Source: Conidiobolus incongruus B7586
Lineage: Eukaryota; Entomophthoromycota; Entomophthoromycetes; Entomophthorales; Conidiobolaceae
DNA: 52,322 bases
Direction: 5' to 3'
Assembly (NCBI GenBank): GCA_000697335.1
Contig: JNEM01015135.1
Coordinates: 1-52,322, forward strand
A model generated the notes under the pieces. That model ran no database searches. It had not been told where the DNA came from and worked only from the letters and a program-made list of their open reading frames with translations. How positions within the stretch are numbered: position 1 is the first letter of the stretch; each line of letters opens with the position of its first letter. Shown piece after piece: positions 24,733 to 37,918 of this stretch. The position numbers and the translations under genes are program-made.

Positions 24733-26579
24733 ATGTCACGAATAAACAGAATTGATCCCAATATTGATAAAGAAAATCAATACTCACTTATCGAATCTCA
24801 AAACACCCGCAGAACAACTCGTATGCATGATAATAAATCATCAAATTCAACTAAACCTGGTTGGATTGATTCTGTCTTAAAAGATGAAAATGACCCAGAT
24901 GTTCTCCAGACCATTTATACAGAATTTTGCCGAATTTTAGAAAAATATCCTACTAAGCCCGAAACTCACCCTAACTTTAACGATATCAGAAAAGCAGTAA
25001 CTGAAAAATTAAGTCGATCCCCTAGATATATAAATGACTATCGACTACTTGAAATATGGCTTAGGGACCCTTCTTTAGACCAAGAATATGAAAATATTTT
25101 CAACAAAATGATGAAGCTTGGTGTTTGTAAGCATTGGAGTAGTTTGTATCTCAAAATTTCAAATTGTTGTAAAAAAGAAGGACAGTAAGTATCTTATTAC
25201 AAAAACCTCAGCGAAATAACAGCTAATATTATTTAGATTTGATAAAGCTAAATACTTCTGCCAATTGGGTCTTCAAAATAACGCCGAGCCTCAAAAAGTC
25301 TTGGAGGATCAAATTAGAGAGCTAGAAATTAACTCACTCTCCCCAATTTCACCGACTATTAATAACATTTCTACATCAAGCCCGAAAAATATAAAACGTG
25401 GCGCTAGTCCTAGAGCTTCCGATTCTGCTCACAAAAAATCCAATACTTTATCTCAAACCACACATGAATTCAATGGAAACGAGTTTGGAATCTCTCCCCT
25501 TGTAATTATATATATAAATCTGGATATAGATAATTTAATTTTAACCATTTTATTTATTTTTCTAGGAATCTACCTACCTTAAAAATCCTTTACATATTGA
25601 ACGCTTTAGCAAAGATGCCAATCTTGATGTATATCCCAGAAGACCTAATGAGAGAATAATGTCAATTAATCTTTTGAAAGGCTACGATCACCGTGAATCT
25701 TATGAAGAGTTAAGAGCTAAAATTCACTTTCCCAATTCTTCATTTGCACAGGAGCATCATCCTTTATTTGCTTCACCAATTTCCACACCTCGAGTACATA
25801 GAGTTCATCCAAAAAACTCTAGTTCAAATCAATCTTTGCACACTCGTTCAAACCTTAACTCTCATCACTCATCGGTCAAACAGAGTTCTGCTTTTAGAAA
25901 CAATCGAGTTCAAGCCTTGAGATCTAATTCTAATACACCTAGAGTCTATACTTTAGGTCCTAGATCCTCTCCTTCAATCCAAAGCCCACCATATACTAAC
26001 CCTTCACAAGAAGCTGAAGCTGCAGAACACACACGTGCTGTAAATGATTCTTTTACAATTGAGTTTAACTCACCAAGACTTTCTCAAGAAAATCAATATA
26101 CTTATCATTCACCTCATCCAACCATGGATGAACGTGATCATGCTAGAATTTATTCTCAAGTAGTTTCTCAGACTGCGCCCGAAGTAACTGCGACACCTGA
26201 TACAGATCGACGTAGCTTCGCTTTTGGCCATGATATTGGTATTCCTAATCTTTCAATGTTTTCAGAGATTAATCCAAACTCTACTTTTATGATTTTGAAT
26301 AACTCATTCGTGCAACAGACTCCGGAAACAGTTCGAGCCATGAACTTGAGAAATCAAGAAAGAACACCATATCCTGATCCTGATCCTGATCCCGAGTCTG
26401 AACCTCAACCAAATAGTTCTGAATCCTACAGACCTTTGACTCAGGAGCTCACACTTCCATTGGGCTCAATTGCTGATCAAATATTAATTAGTCAAGATGA
26501 GGAAACCAAATCCAATAATAATGTCACTGATAGACACAATTCGACTAGTACTGCACTTGATGTATACCGTGATCCTTAG
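24733..26579 (+). CDS. MAD3: Mad3/BubR1-like spindle checkpoint protein without kinase domain
   Basis: Three exons (24733-25184, 25237-25501, 25566-26579) with introns of 52 and 64 nt give 576 residues. An N-terminal KEN box, residues 13-15 (DKENQ), precedes the Mad3/Bub1 homology region I. That TPR-like domain at about 45-185 includes RYINDYRLLEIWLRD, and the exon 1-2 join restores GQFDKAKYFCQLGLQNNA. After a Ser/Pro-rich linker, a GLEBS-type Bub3-binding core, ESYEELRAK, sits at 283-291. The rest is low-complexity, with a DPDP repeat near 26370-26400, and ends without a kinase domain. This architecture is that of Mad3 in the mitotic checkpoint complex (Mad3-Bub3-Mad2-Cdc20), which inhibits the APC/C. 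A Bub1 with kinase domain would be expected elsewhere in the genome. Stop is TAG. Confidence 0.87.
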
Positions 26580-27003
26580 CTCGATATGTCTACATATCCT
26601 TTATTCTTGTATCAATAAGTATTATATTCAAACTAACTTTCAAAAAATTTATAATATTAAGCTATTATGTAATTGCTTAAATAAAAATCGATTGATTTTT
26701 TAGGTTTTTAACTACTAATTAAATTAAATATATCTACATTTATAAAATGTTTATAATTTTATTGGTTATCTTGATTAAAATAACCCCATTTTATATCTAT
26801 AAAACAGTGAGATATTTAATTCAATTTATGCAAGTCCCATAAATTCAAACAGTGACAGTTTATTGATTGAATTATTATAATTCAATTATATTTAAAATAA
26901 ATACAATTACTGAAATATTCAATTTATCACTTTTCTTGTTTAAAAAGACGAATTATAATTCAAAAAATCATAATTTATTTATAATTAATATAAAATATAT
27001 GAG
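26580..27003. other. Intergenic region MAD3-MED7
   Basis: About 420 bases of A/T-rich DNA between two genes on the same strand. It presumably holds the MAD3 3' end and the MED7 promoter. No distinct motif is visible. Confidence 0.6.
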
Positions 27004-28064
27004 ATGAATCCTAAAGTGCCATTTCCAAAACCACCCTATCTATATTTAAATTATAATGATAAATTGATGGACAGGATCAATCCAATATTACAAAATAAAA
27101 ATAAACCAATAGAAGATAATAGTATAGAAAAATTTTTACCCCCACCAATACCTAACTCAGCAGAATATTTTATGTTTGGCGAAAGATTAACAGTAAGTTT
27201 TTATATTAATATCATATTAAAACTGCTTATTTTATATAACATTTTATTAGACAAAAGAAATTGAACTTGAAACAAATAAACAGAGTGGTAATTTATTTTA
27301 ATTAGTTTTTATTTGAAATTTTACTAACTTATATATTATCAGATAATGTTAAAGAACTAAAAAATTTAAATCATCTAGTTGTATTTAAATTTTTAGATTT
27401 ACTAAATGAATTAGGTAAAGAAGGAGGACAAGTAAATATATTACTTTTTATTTTCAATGAAAATGATGTTTATATATATATATCTTTCAATTTTAGACTG
27501 ATGTAATTATTAAAGAAATCGAATCGATATTTATAAAATTTCATAATTTAATTAATCAATACAGACCTATTCAAGTAAATTTTTATTACTAATACATATA
27601 TATATATATATATATATAATATTAAAAATTTTTTAGGCTAGGAAAAATCTATTCAGTATATTAACATATCAACTGAACTCAAATCAAAATTCAAACCGAA
27701 GTTTTAACCAGTAAACTTTGCAATTATTCATTATAAATCGTTATTAATAATTAATTAATAATTGATTAATTTAGATGTATTAGCAAAATTAAAATAATAG
27801 TAAATGATTTGAAAAAATTAATTGAGGTAATTATTGGATTATTAAATTTAAAATCCCAATATATTTTTTTCCTAATAATCAAATTAGAATAATGAATTTA
27901 ATACGACTGTTGGATCAAGCATATCAAAGGAGCTACTACAGCTGACTCACTCGATCAAATTAATCAAAGCGAAAACGAAACATCAAACAATATTAAACCA
28001 ATTAATCCACTTAGATGAAGCTTATGATTCGAATTTATTGCAAATAATTGATAACATAATATAA
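27004..28064 (+). CDS. MED7: Mediator complex subunit 7
   Basis: Seven exons (27004-27192, 27251-27287, 27343-27431, 27497-27574, 27637-27710, 27775-27826, 27888-28064) with six GT/AG introns of 55-65 nt encode 231 residues, the usual Med7 length. Exon 1 carries the Pro-rich start, PFPKPPYLYLNYNDK, and IEKFLPPPIPNSAEYFMFGE, the hallmark of the Med7 N-terminal domain. Downstream exons give VKELKNLNHLVVFKFLDLL and FHNLINQYRPIQARKNL, matching the family core ELxxLNxxLLxNFLxLL and NEYRPHQAR. The C-terminus is helical. Med7 is a scaffold of the Mediator middle module, pairing with Med21 and Med31 in the nucleus. The exon density is high for a small gene. It converges on the next gene with only 48 bases between stop codons. 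Confidence 0.92.
27596..27618. repeat. (TA)n microsatellite in MED7 intron 4
   Basis: A TA run of about 23 bases lies inside the 62-nt intron at 27575-27636 and makes up over a third of it. Confidence 0.9.
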
Positions 28065-28112
28065 TAAAGCAATATATAAATTATTGACATTTAATTCATT
28101 TCTTAAATGATT

Positions 28113-28571
28113 TTATGGTTCTGATTCTTCTTTCGATTGTAAGATATTTTCAACTGGTTTAGATGCTGGTACTTCAACAGGAGTGGTTTCTTGTTTTGGT
28201 TCCGATTTAACATTAGCATTTTCTTCTTTTACTGGAGTTTGAACAGCTTCAGGTTTCGTATTATTCTGAGAAGCTCTTTCTTTCATTTCACTAGATATTA
28301 GATAACAATAAGTAAAATATTTTGATATTAAATATTAATATTAATATTTTGAATCAGACTATTTAAAAAATAAATAATATAATGAATGAATTAAATAATA
28401 ATATATATAATTTTTATTATACTTATAAAATGTATTATATTAGTTGATTATGAACAAAATTACTTACTTATAATATTGGTCTAAAGTTGGTTGAAAAATA
28501 TATATTCCAGATTGAATGCCTATGAAAGCAGCAACCATTAAAGGTACTATCCTACCCATTCGACTACTCAT
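28113..28571 (-). CDS. Small single-pass membrane protein, 93 residues, unknown
   Basis: Two exons, 28571-28468 and 28290-28113, joined across an intron of 177 nt (28467-28291), encode 93 residues and keep the frame. The N-terminus MSSRMGRIVPLMVAAFIGIQ is followed by SGIYIFQPTLDQYYNEMKER: one hydrophobic segment at about residues 6-24, with basic residues before it. The rest is a hydrophilic tail rich in Glu, Lys, Pro and Val with no cysteine. The layout resembles small fungal mitochondrial inner-membrane proteins with a short N-terminal anchor, but I recognise no named family. The intron is the longest in the window. Its 3' end faces MED7, with 48 bases between stop codons. Confidence 0.7.
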
Positions 28572-29171
28572 GTTGAATTGTTTTATTCAATAAATAAATT
28601 TTACAAGTATTTTTTTAACAATTTAGCATTTAATCGGATTTTAAATAACTTTTTTAATTACAAATAATATATTGATAATTATGGGATGATTTTTACAATA
28701 ACTTAATTGTGAATATTTAAAAGCCATATATGAAATATCATGTCATGTTTATTTTTCTGATATTATTTTGATTTTATTGTATTATAAATGATAATTTAAA
28801 AATTCATCATATTTCAATCAATTATGCTGATTTATATCATTAATTATTGATCAAAATATTAGTCTCATTTCGTGCTAATATTATATTTAATTTTTGTAAT
28901 CATCAACTTGAATAAATTTCAGTTTTGTAAATAAATTCAAATATTTTTATTAGTGTATATAATTAATATATATTTAATTTAATATGTTGAATTTTTAGCA
29001 AATATATGATATAAAAAATTGTAATCTGATAAAATTTGATTGGATATGTTAAAATTTATAATTGATATATACATATATTTAGATAAGAAAGCAAAGTTTC
29101 AACAAGTTTAATTCGGTTAAATATCGAATATAGACTAAAATACATATCAACTTGAATTACAGCTAAATAAC
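28572..29171. other. Intergenic region between small membrane protein gene and NBP35
   Basis: 600 bases of A/T-rich DNA between two minus-strand genes. It should contain the NBP35 3' end and the promoter of the small gene. Nothing else is visible. Confidence 0.6.
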
Positions 29172-30272
29172 TTAGTTCAAAGTAGCAGTAATTTCTAAAA
29201 ATTAAATTAATAAGATATTTTTGACAATAAAAAAGAAAATGATACTTACTTTCGACAATTTCTTGCAAAACTTTAGCAGAAGGTGATTCGGGATAGCCTT
29301 CAAAGAATGATATGCCTTGATCGCATGATTTGCCTATTCTTGGATCCAAAGGAATGCTGCCCAAAAGTGGGATATTTAAATCCTCACACATCTTCTTAGC
29401 ACCACCAGTCGTTGGTCTGAAAATCTGACTTGTATTCTCACAGCTAGGGCAAACAAATCCAGCCATATTTTCAACAACTCCTAAAATAGGAAGTTTGACT
29501 TTTCTACAAAAGTCAATTTCTTTGCGAACATCTTGAAGTGCTAATTCTTGAGGAGTAGTAACAAGAACTGCTCCATCAATACCAGCTTCCTTGAGATATT
29601 GGACAACTGATAAATGCTCGTCAGTGGTGCCAGGTGGTGTATCGACTACCAAGTAGTCCAATTCACCCCAATCAGCATCACGTAAAAATTGTTTAATGAT
29701 ACCATTCTTCTTGGGTCCTCTCCAAATAATGGGGTCATCAATGTTAGGCAAAAGGAAACCAATAGACATGACACCCAGGTTGTCTTGAGCATATACAAGC
29801 GACATTCCTTCGGAGCTATTGTGAACTGTTTCTCCTTCAAGACCCAGCATTTTAGGGATAGAAGGACCACAAATATCAATATCCATTAAACCGACCTATA
29901 AATATGTAAGGATTTGATAAAATTTCGGAGAAAATTTTAAACTACCTGAGTTTCTTCATTTTGAGATAAAGCAAAAGAGAGCTGACTTGAAAAGGTACTC
30001 TTTCCAACACCGCCCTTTCCTGAGAGAACTAAGATTTTCTTTTTAACATTCTTCAACCTATCTTTGATAATTGGAATATCTGGATCGGGTCCTTTGGGAG
30101 CTTCGGCACAAGCCTTTTGGTTAGGACATCCAGCGCAGGCTGAAGCAGTTCCGGCCTTGTCACTGTTTGTTCCCTATAAATATTATATTAAAATTGTGTT
30201 ATTATATAAATATGAAAATATAATTACTGGACAATGTTGAGGTGCGTTTTCAGGGACTTGGGATTGAGTCAT
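29172..30272 (-). CDS. NBP35: Cytosolic Fe-S cluster assembly P-loop ATPase Nbp35
   Basis: Four exons (30272-30228, 30173-29946, 29895-29250, 29194-29172) give 313 residues, close to the usual 320-330. The N-terminal cluster ligands are present as CX13CX2CX5C: Cys14, Cys28, Cys31 and Cys37, split over exons 1 and 2. This motif separates Nbp35 from Cfd1, which lacks it. The deviant Walker [10 protein letters not shown] spans 67-75. [15 protein letters not shown] and DTPPGT follow, and the bridging-cluster motif CPSC has Cys240 and Cys243. Nbp35 forms a heterotetramer with Cfd1 in the cytosol and passes [4Fe-4S] clusters to nuclear and cytosolic proteins. The last exon is only 23 nt (EKITATLN end); without that splice the frame would run on into poorly conserved sequence. 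Confidence 0.95.
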
Positions 30273-33200
30273 GTTAATTTAATAAAACTTGATATTTGCA
30301 AAGATAAATTAATGAGTGATATAAACTAACAATATGCAGTGACGATAAGATTAGTTAAATTTAATAATATACAATAAATTCATAGCTGTTGACTTTATTT
30401 GATTAATTGATCACATTATATACTATTACTAATAAATAAATTTGTGGGATTAAAATTAATAAAAGTGCAATAAATGGGTGGATTTTTATTGTAAAACAAA
30501 TGATTGATTTGTAATACAAGTTTTTTTTTGATATTTGAGTAGGATTAAATAGAATAATTATGATGATATAGGCTATTCAACTTGTATTGACTTACATAAA
30601 TCACCTATTAAAAACATTGATGTGTGTAAAATTTAATGAATTTTATTCATGAATATAATAGAAATTTAATCATGTAATCATTGCATATGAACAATAAAAT
30701 ATATAGATTAAAATATTATTTGAACATTGAAAAGTATTTTCATTATAAATTACTATGTTAATCAGTGCAGTTATATTAAAAATAAAATTGTTAACCACGC
30801 ATCAGTTTAGTAGTCAAAACTGTATTTTTAATTATTCTATCAATTAAAGATATATGTTTAATTTTCTGATTTTTACAGAGTATGTTGTACTAAAATATAT
30901 AATACTTTTAAATCCTGATTTTATAATTTATTAGGTACTGGATGCTCAGCATGTATTTAATATTAAATATATTTAATTTAATTCATTAATTGTAGAATAA
31001 TTATTTACAACTTAAATTTCTTAATCTTGATAAAATATATTGCTCCAATATTGAATTGATTTGATAAAAAATAAAATAATGAAGAAAATAACAAGTGCTT
31101 ATGATAATAACGTTTTGGTTTATATTGGTATAATTTGAATAGTTGGAAACCAATAATAAATCTATTCTTATTTACAACAAAAATTTCTGATTTGGAGTCA
31201 ATAAAAATTGTGGTTCAATAGAATTCCTATTTAATTCTACTAATCTTTAATATTATTAGGTCCATTAAATTCAAAATAAAATTATTTCAATATTGACTGC
31301 AGATATACATTATTAAAAATGGATCATTAGTTGTATATGAGAACAGTTTTTTGCTGGTTTATAATTTCGCTCAATGCTTTGGCTTTCAAATTGATATATA
31401 TTATATATAATTAATACATATTCAGCATGTTGTATGGTTTGAAATAATAATAATTCAAATGATATGGTCAATGATTTTATTAATTGGTATTTTATTCTCA
31501 TTTTCGTGACTTTCGTTTAATATTTTAATACTGATAAATGATGTAGCTGATACATCATAATTCGTGAGTAGATTAATTATATTGGAATAAATTATTTAAT
31601 CCTAAATAATAACTGATAAAAATTATAAAACACAAGCTCAATAAAGTAATTGCTGATATAATGATTGTCTTTTTAATGTTCAAAGTTTTTATACATGTGA
31701 TTATACAAAGACAGTACTACTTATTAATAATCTTAAAAAAAGGAAATCTGTAATTATCAAGTATATCTACATTCCCAAAATATATGAAAGTAAATATAAA
31801 AATAATATCTATTGACATTTTATTGATTACTAATTAAAAATAATAATAATAATAATGGTAATAATAAAATATTGAAATAAAAAACCAGAAATTTTAAAAC
31901 TTCATCAACAAGGAAAACAAATGCCTTATGTAGTATGAATCATGAATGTTTTCATTTATAAAATTTAGCTGAAAATGAGAATAATGATTGAAACATAATT
32001 ATTTCAATATTTTATTTTTCATTTTATTAAAAATTATATTAAATTTCTATCAAATATTAAAATTGAAATTTAACTTTCACTTTGAAATATATAATTTCAA
32101 AAGCTATTCAAATTAATCAGAAAATAGTTTTATTAATGGTGAATATAAATAATGTGTTACTGATAATATGATCTAAATATCTGATTCCTTAAATTTATTT
32201 CAGTATATTTTGAAAACATATAATGAATTACAACCAAAACAAGCATAGTACCTCAATACCGAAATGCTTTAATACAATCAAATAATTGAAAAAAATCCAT
32301 TATTTCTAAATTAACAAAGTATATGACTTGCAATAATATTAGATATTTTATATTCTCTTCGGTTTTAATAATATTTTATTATAATAATTACATCATCCAA
32401 TCCAAGAATATGATCGAAGAATTCATTTGTTCATGTTTAAAATTATATTTTTCATATAATAAAAGATATAAAGTTCATTATAACAACATTTAGTTTCTGC
32501 TTTAAGAATGATGAGCATTTTTGCTTATTCGTGACCTTGACCTCAACTCGAGGAGAGTATAATAAATTTATAATAGTATTTTATGATTTGAATCTATGGA
32601 ATGAATGAATGTAAAAATCACAATTTTATCTTTAATCACTGATGTTTTACTTGTTTTAGATCAATATAAATTTAAAATAAAATTTTAATGACTGTAGCTT
32701 CAATTCAAACCTCAACATCAAAAATATCTAATATGCAAATATTAAGATATAACTCTTTTTTCAGTGATGATTGAATTGTATTATATGTTAAATTTGTATT
32801 TTGATCAAATTTATCATATTCGCTTATAATATTATATTAACTTTATTTGATATCATTATAGCATATTCTTCAGATATTTTACTGATTATTGAATATATAT
32901 GCTACAAAAATATACTGAATTTTCATTAACTTATATTAAATTCAAAGTAATAATGAAGTTTAAAAAACTATATACATTAATCATTAAATTTTATATGTAC
33001 TGTTTAGTTTAAAGATTATTTCAAATAACATGGGACTTTGTCATGTGATATCATAGTGGAATAGGCCAATCAAATCTAATGTTTTGAAAAAATGTATGAA
33101 AAAATTTGTCTCCACAGTAGAATTATCTTGAAAAGTAAAATGGTATAAATAGTCGTTGGTTATTCAGATTGAATATATAAACCTTTGTTTCCCAGTCCTT

Positions 33201-33497
33201 GAAAAAATAATCAATAATTTAGTAAGTTCATCAGATTTAATTTTGCATTTATTCAGTTTACAATTCAAAAATTAATATGAAGCATTCTTATTAATCATAA
33301 ATACTAGTTAGAAGTTCTGTTCCTTTATTAATTGGTAATTTATATTTGGTTAGGATAGTTGATTCCATTTTATCCATTGAACTCGGTGCCGTGTTTTTTA
33401 ATATTGTATTACTTTATATTTTCACAGTGGGTTTTGGATTATCGAAACTCGATTTTTAACTTTTATACTTGCTATATTTTTACACTAAACTGATTCA
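30273..33497. other. AT-rich intergenic region
   Basis: About 3.2 kb between divergent NBP35 and SPT20. I find no supportable gene, tRNA or repeat family, only A/T-rich DNA with a few slightly mixed patches (32515-32560, 33360-33440). The last 200 bases probably hold the SPT20 promoter. Confidence 0.65.
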
Positions 33498-36400
33498 ATG
33501 AAAACCGATTCAAAACGTATTGCACCGAGGCCACTTCAACAAGCCCCTGCTCCTCAGCATTCAAATTGGAAACCAATATCAGTTGCACCTGCACCACATA
33601 ACTCAACAGCAGCCATTAATCCGGTTTTTATGAATTCAACCGTACCTTCCATTGCAAACAATCAATCAACAACCTTAATTCCACATACATCACCAAAAAT
33701 CACAAATACCACCAGTGCTAATACCACTCAAAATAATGAAAAAACAACTTCGAACAATCAAGGCTTAAACGTAATATCTGTAATACCTAATACAACTATA
33801 ACGAAACGAAAAAGTGAGCAAATATGATTATAATCAATATTCCAATTTCTAAATTTTTAATTTTAGATTCTAAATCAGATTTCTCCAATTCTACGGCTGC
33901 AAATTCAAATACAAATACAAACTCTAATGCTACTAATACTACAAATACACAAAAGACTAATTCTAATATTGCTGGTCAAGTTCCTGTGAAGAGGCCGTTT
34001 ACTAATTTAAGAGCTGTATGCATTACTCTCGACTCCATTTCTATTGTAACTAATTTGGATTTTATAGGGTAAACCAGTTCCTGCGTGGTTACAAGCTGCA
34101 TCATCGAGAGATCCTTTGACGAATTTCACTATTCCAAAGGCTATTCCTCCTAATTCTAATCAAGCTTCTAGAAATAATAATGCAATTAATTTAAAAAATG
34201 GAACTGAAGTAATTTAATTATATTCACTCTTAAATATATATATATATATATATTCTAACTATGGTTTTTATAGATTAGAGCGAATAGTAGAGGTACTAGA
34301 TATCCCTATATTATCTTTTCCTACTTTATATTAAATTCAATACAATAGACTTCTATAGTGCTCATTTAGATAGAACAGACAGGAATGCTTATATTCCTAA
34401 AAAACCAATCTTAAAAGTCCATGTTTTTGCTTCTCATTTGAAATTTGAAGGACAGGTAGACTTTTATATAATCATTGTTACTATTTTCTTTTCTAAACTT
34501 ATTCTACAGCCCGGAACTTCTTCCCTTGATGGCCCCCTAAAGGTTTATATTTTTAAGTTACTTTATTTAACTTTTTCTAATTTATTTTGATTATAGAATT
34601 TCGTAGAATGTTTAGATAATCGAGAACTTCCTGCTACTTTACTCGATATATTTGATAAATCAAACTATTTATATATAAAAGGTATATACCCATTATTAAA
34701 ATGATAATGATTGAATATCTAAACGTCATTTTAATAGGTTGTCTAGTTGTTGATATGATCGACTACCGTTCATCTCCAAAAAATGATAGAGGAGTTAACT
34801 CTCGTATTTTCCTTCAACCAACTTCAAAATCAATTTGGGCTGATGTTTGTCGACTACAATCCCAAACAGGACAGCCTTATAATGAACAAAATGCATTAGA
34901 GATTGAATCACAGCTTTTGGTGAGTAATATATTAAATTTTACATGGATTTTAATTAAACTTTAATTTAGTTAACTCTTGAACCCGAGCTCGATTTATCTC
35001 CTAACCCAACAGCTTCTACGATATCTAACATACTACACTATCGCGAGACAGTACAGCAAAAGAATAATAAACGACCACATAGCGCTATGCAAACTGAAGC
35101 ACAAAAATCCGATCAACAAGAATTTTCTAAATTAATGAGATTAATGGACGATGTAATTAAATTAATCATTATTTTTTTCACTTATGATTAACCATTCCTT
35201 AGGATCGATACAATACTTCTTTTTCACCTTCGTAAGCTTTAAATTGAATTATTTTTTATATCTTCTAATTTCTTTATTAGGTTTGATCTTATTAAATATC
35301 TCAAACAATACCGAACAAATAAACAAAACGAAGACAGTATTCCATCATTGACTTGTGACTCTAAAACTACTAAAGGTAATTAATACAGTTATTGTTATCT
35401 GGATTATTTCTAATAATTTCACTATTAGGCTATCAACCTCTTCCAAAAGGTTATAGTATTATTCGTTCTATTAGATTCAAGAAAGAGATGACGCAAGGTA
35501 TAAACCAATTTATAAAAATCTGACTTTGTATTAATATTATTTTAGGAACAATTTATTCACTAATCAATCTTTATCATTTGTCAACAAATCGTTTCGAGAT
35601 ATGTTTACGGTACGGTACTCAGGTAGATACCTCTCTCAATGGCAGGACTGTCAAAATTCCTGTTTCAAATGCCACAACTGCCTTAGCACATCTTGAAAAT
35701 TTGAAGGCACACTATAGTCTCTCTCACCAGCTTGTGTCAGATATTACATCCCCTTTCTATCCTACATGTATACCCTCGGCTAGAAATCCTCAGACTGTAC
35801 CTGTTAACGACAATAATCAAGCAATTCAACCTTCTCATTCAGTCTTCTTACCAAACACTCTAGGCCAACAAGCAGGTACATCTGTCCCTCAAGTGGCACA
35901 TTTTAATACACAAGTCCAAAATCAAGCTTTTGCTCAATTGCAATTGCAACAAATTAATCAGCTTCGTCAGCAATCATTGAAAAATCAGCCAATAGCCGCT
36001 GCTGACCAATCTTCTGGAGCAAATTCAGTCTCTGCAAATCCCACACCTACACCAGAGCCCAATGTTAAGGGAGATAATAATGGACAACAAACATCTAGTA
36101 CTGGTGCTACTGTCACAGCCTCTATATCCGCTCCTTCTACAGCTATTCCAGCTTTAAATCCTGTGATGACTACTCAGGCTGCAGCTCAACCTCAAGGGCC
36201 AGTTCGCAGTATTTTCCCAAGAATTACTCAACAGCAATTTTTGGCCCTTCCACTGGATAAGCAGCAAGCACTAATGCAATACTTAACTGCTAATCAAGCG
36301 AATATCCAATATTCTCAAAATATAATGTCAAATGCAAATCATGCTCAAAATGCAAATAACGTCAATGTCAATCAAAATGTCCAAACACCTCAAGCTACAC

Positions 36401-37254
36401 AAACATCCCAACAAAATCCTCAAATGCCCCCTACCCCTGTAAATAATTCAAACCCTACATCCAATCCACAGATTCCTCAATCGCCGGCTAATCCTGCAAT
36501 GACAATGAGCAATCAAACTCTTGTGAGGCCCCAAGCCAATCCTAATTTAGCACCTAGGCCACCAGGAACTACTAACCCTGCGGATGCAATAGCAGCACAG
36601 CAGCTTTATCGCCAGAATTTGATCCAGCAACAAGGAATGAATGCATTACAAGCTCATTTAATGGTAATTTGATTTTTTATCTTTTTACACTATAATTTAA
36701 CTGAATTATTTTAGCAAATTCGCCCTCGTCCTAATCCACAAATGAATCCCGCTATCACTCCTGAAAGTAGGTCCATATTTATTGATTCTAATTTATTTGT
36801 TCTAACTTGTTGATTAGTTATAGCTCAATATCGACTAATGCAGCAATATCAGCAAATGCAGGCCAGAATGAGAAATTGGCCTGGAGCAAACGCAGGACCT
36901 GGTACTCCCGGAAATTTTACTTCGCTACCTAACCAAACGACAGCATTACCTGCTCAGTCCAATACCATTAACCAACAAAATATCACCTCTAATAATATGG
37001 CTCAAGATTTCAACAGCGCAAACAATCCTAATCTAACAAACAATCGACCTCGCCCAATTCCTCAAAACTTAGGAACCGCTCAGCATCCTCGTCCAATCAT
37101 GCCCAGACCATCTCAATATCAACCGATTGCAATGGCACCCCCTCACCCATCCGTTCGACCTGTTAACGGCATCTACCGTCCTGTTCCTATTCGGCCCACT
37201 TCGACCAATAACACCCTACCATCCAGTCCTCATCCACCACCATCCAATGGCTAA
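33498..37254 (+). CDS. SPT20: Spt20, SAGA complex structural subunit
   Basis: My model has 15 exons: 33498-33813, 33867-34015, 34068-34208, 34274-34292, 34349-34455, 34510-34542, 34597-34681, 34738-34919, 34970-35152, 35203-35231, 35281-35375, 35429-35497, 35546-36663, 36715-36766 and 36818-37254. Introns are 49-65 nt and all joins keep frame, giving 1004 residues. The conserved Spt20/FAM48A domain is at about 210-330: LKVHVFASHLKFEGQ, FVECLDNRELPATLLDIF and YIKGCLVVDMIDYR. The N-terminus and the long exon 13 are Asn/Gln/Pro/Ala-rich low-complexity sequence, as in fungal Spt20. The protein holds the SAGA coactivator together in the nucleus. Exons 4 (19 nt), 6 (33 nt) and 10 (29 nt) are very small, and the exon 4-5 join is the least certain. 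Confidence 0.85.
34234..34253. repeat. (TA)n microsatellite in SPT20 intron 3
   Basis: A TA run of about 20 bases inside the intron at 34209-34273. Confidence 0.85.
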
Positions 37255-37918
37255 GAATTTATAGGAAACCATGTTATTTATTTAATTTGAATATTGCAAA
37301 ACCTAACCAATAATCTCAAACCATCAACTATGCATATAAATCAATCAATATTTAAACTTGATTTGCATTTTACAATCATGTGTCTGTATTGTATAATATT
37401 TTATAATAAATCTGTACAGTAAATTTTTTAATCTATAAGTATTTACAATTGATTACAAGGTTTATTAAAAATCATATCATACAATTGAAATAAGTCCATT
37501 TACGATTCTGATTCTTATTAAGTGAATAGAACAAAAGATGATTTCACTAATTTAAGTTAAATGGTTTTCAATTAGTTTATAAAATCTATTATATCATATT
37601 ATCATATTAATATTTTAGCATTTCATAATTTATTAAGAACTAATATTTAATCTGCAATAGTAAGTTTTTCTTATATGAATTGAGATTATTCTCAATTTAT
37701 CAAAAATTAACAAAATTTGCTTATGGAATTTAAAAGCATATAATTCTTATATTCTTAGATTGGTGTAAACTAACCATGAAAATAATGATAATATGTATAA
37801 CATTCATTCTTTTTAATTTATAAATAATTAGTTAACATAATATAAAATGGCAAATAAAAAAACTAGATTAGGTTTCTAATAAATATATTTATAATGATAG
37901 TTTATATTAAAGTTAATT
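37255..37918. other. Intergenic region SPT20-DAP3 (convergent)
   Basis: About 660 bases between the 3' ends of two convergent genes. A/T-rich, no gene visible. AATAAA-like signals lie near 37400. Confidence 0.65.

Noticed and set aside
31313-31501. Short minus-strand frame in the NBP35-SPT20 spacer
   Set aside because: A/T-driven composition, no family similarity, no splice partners.
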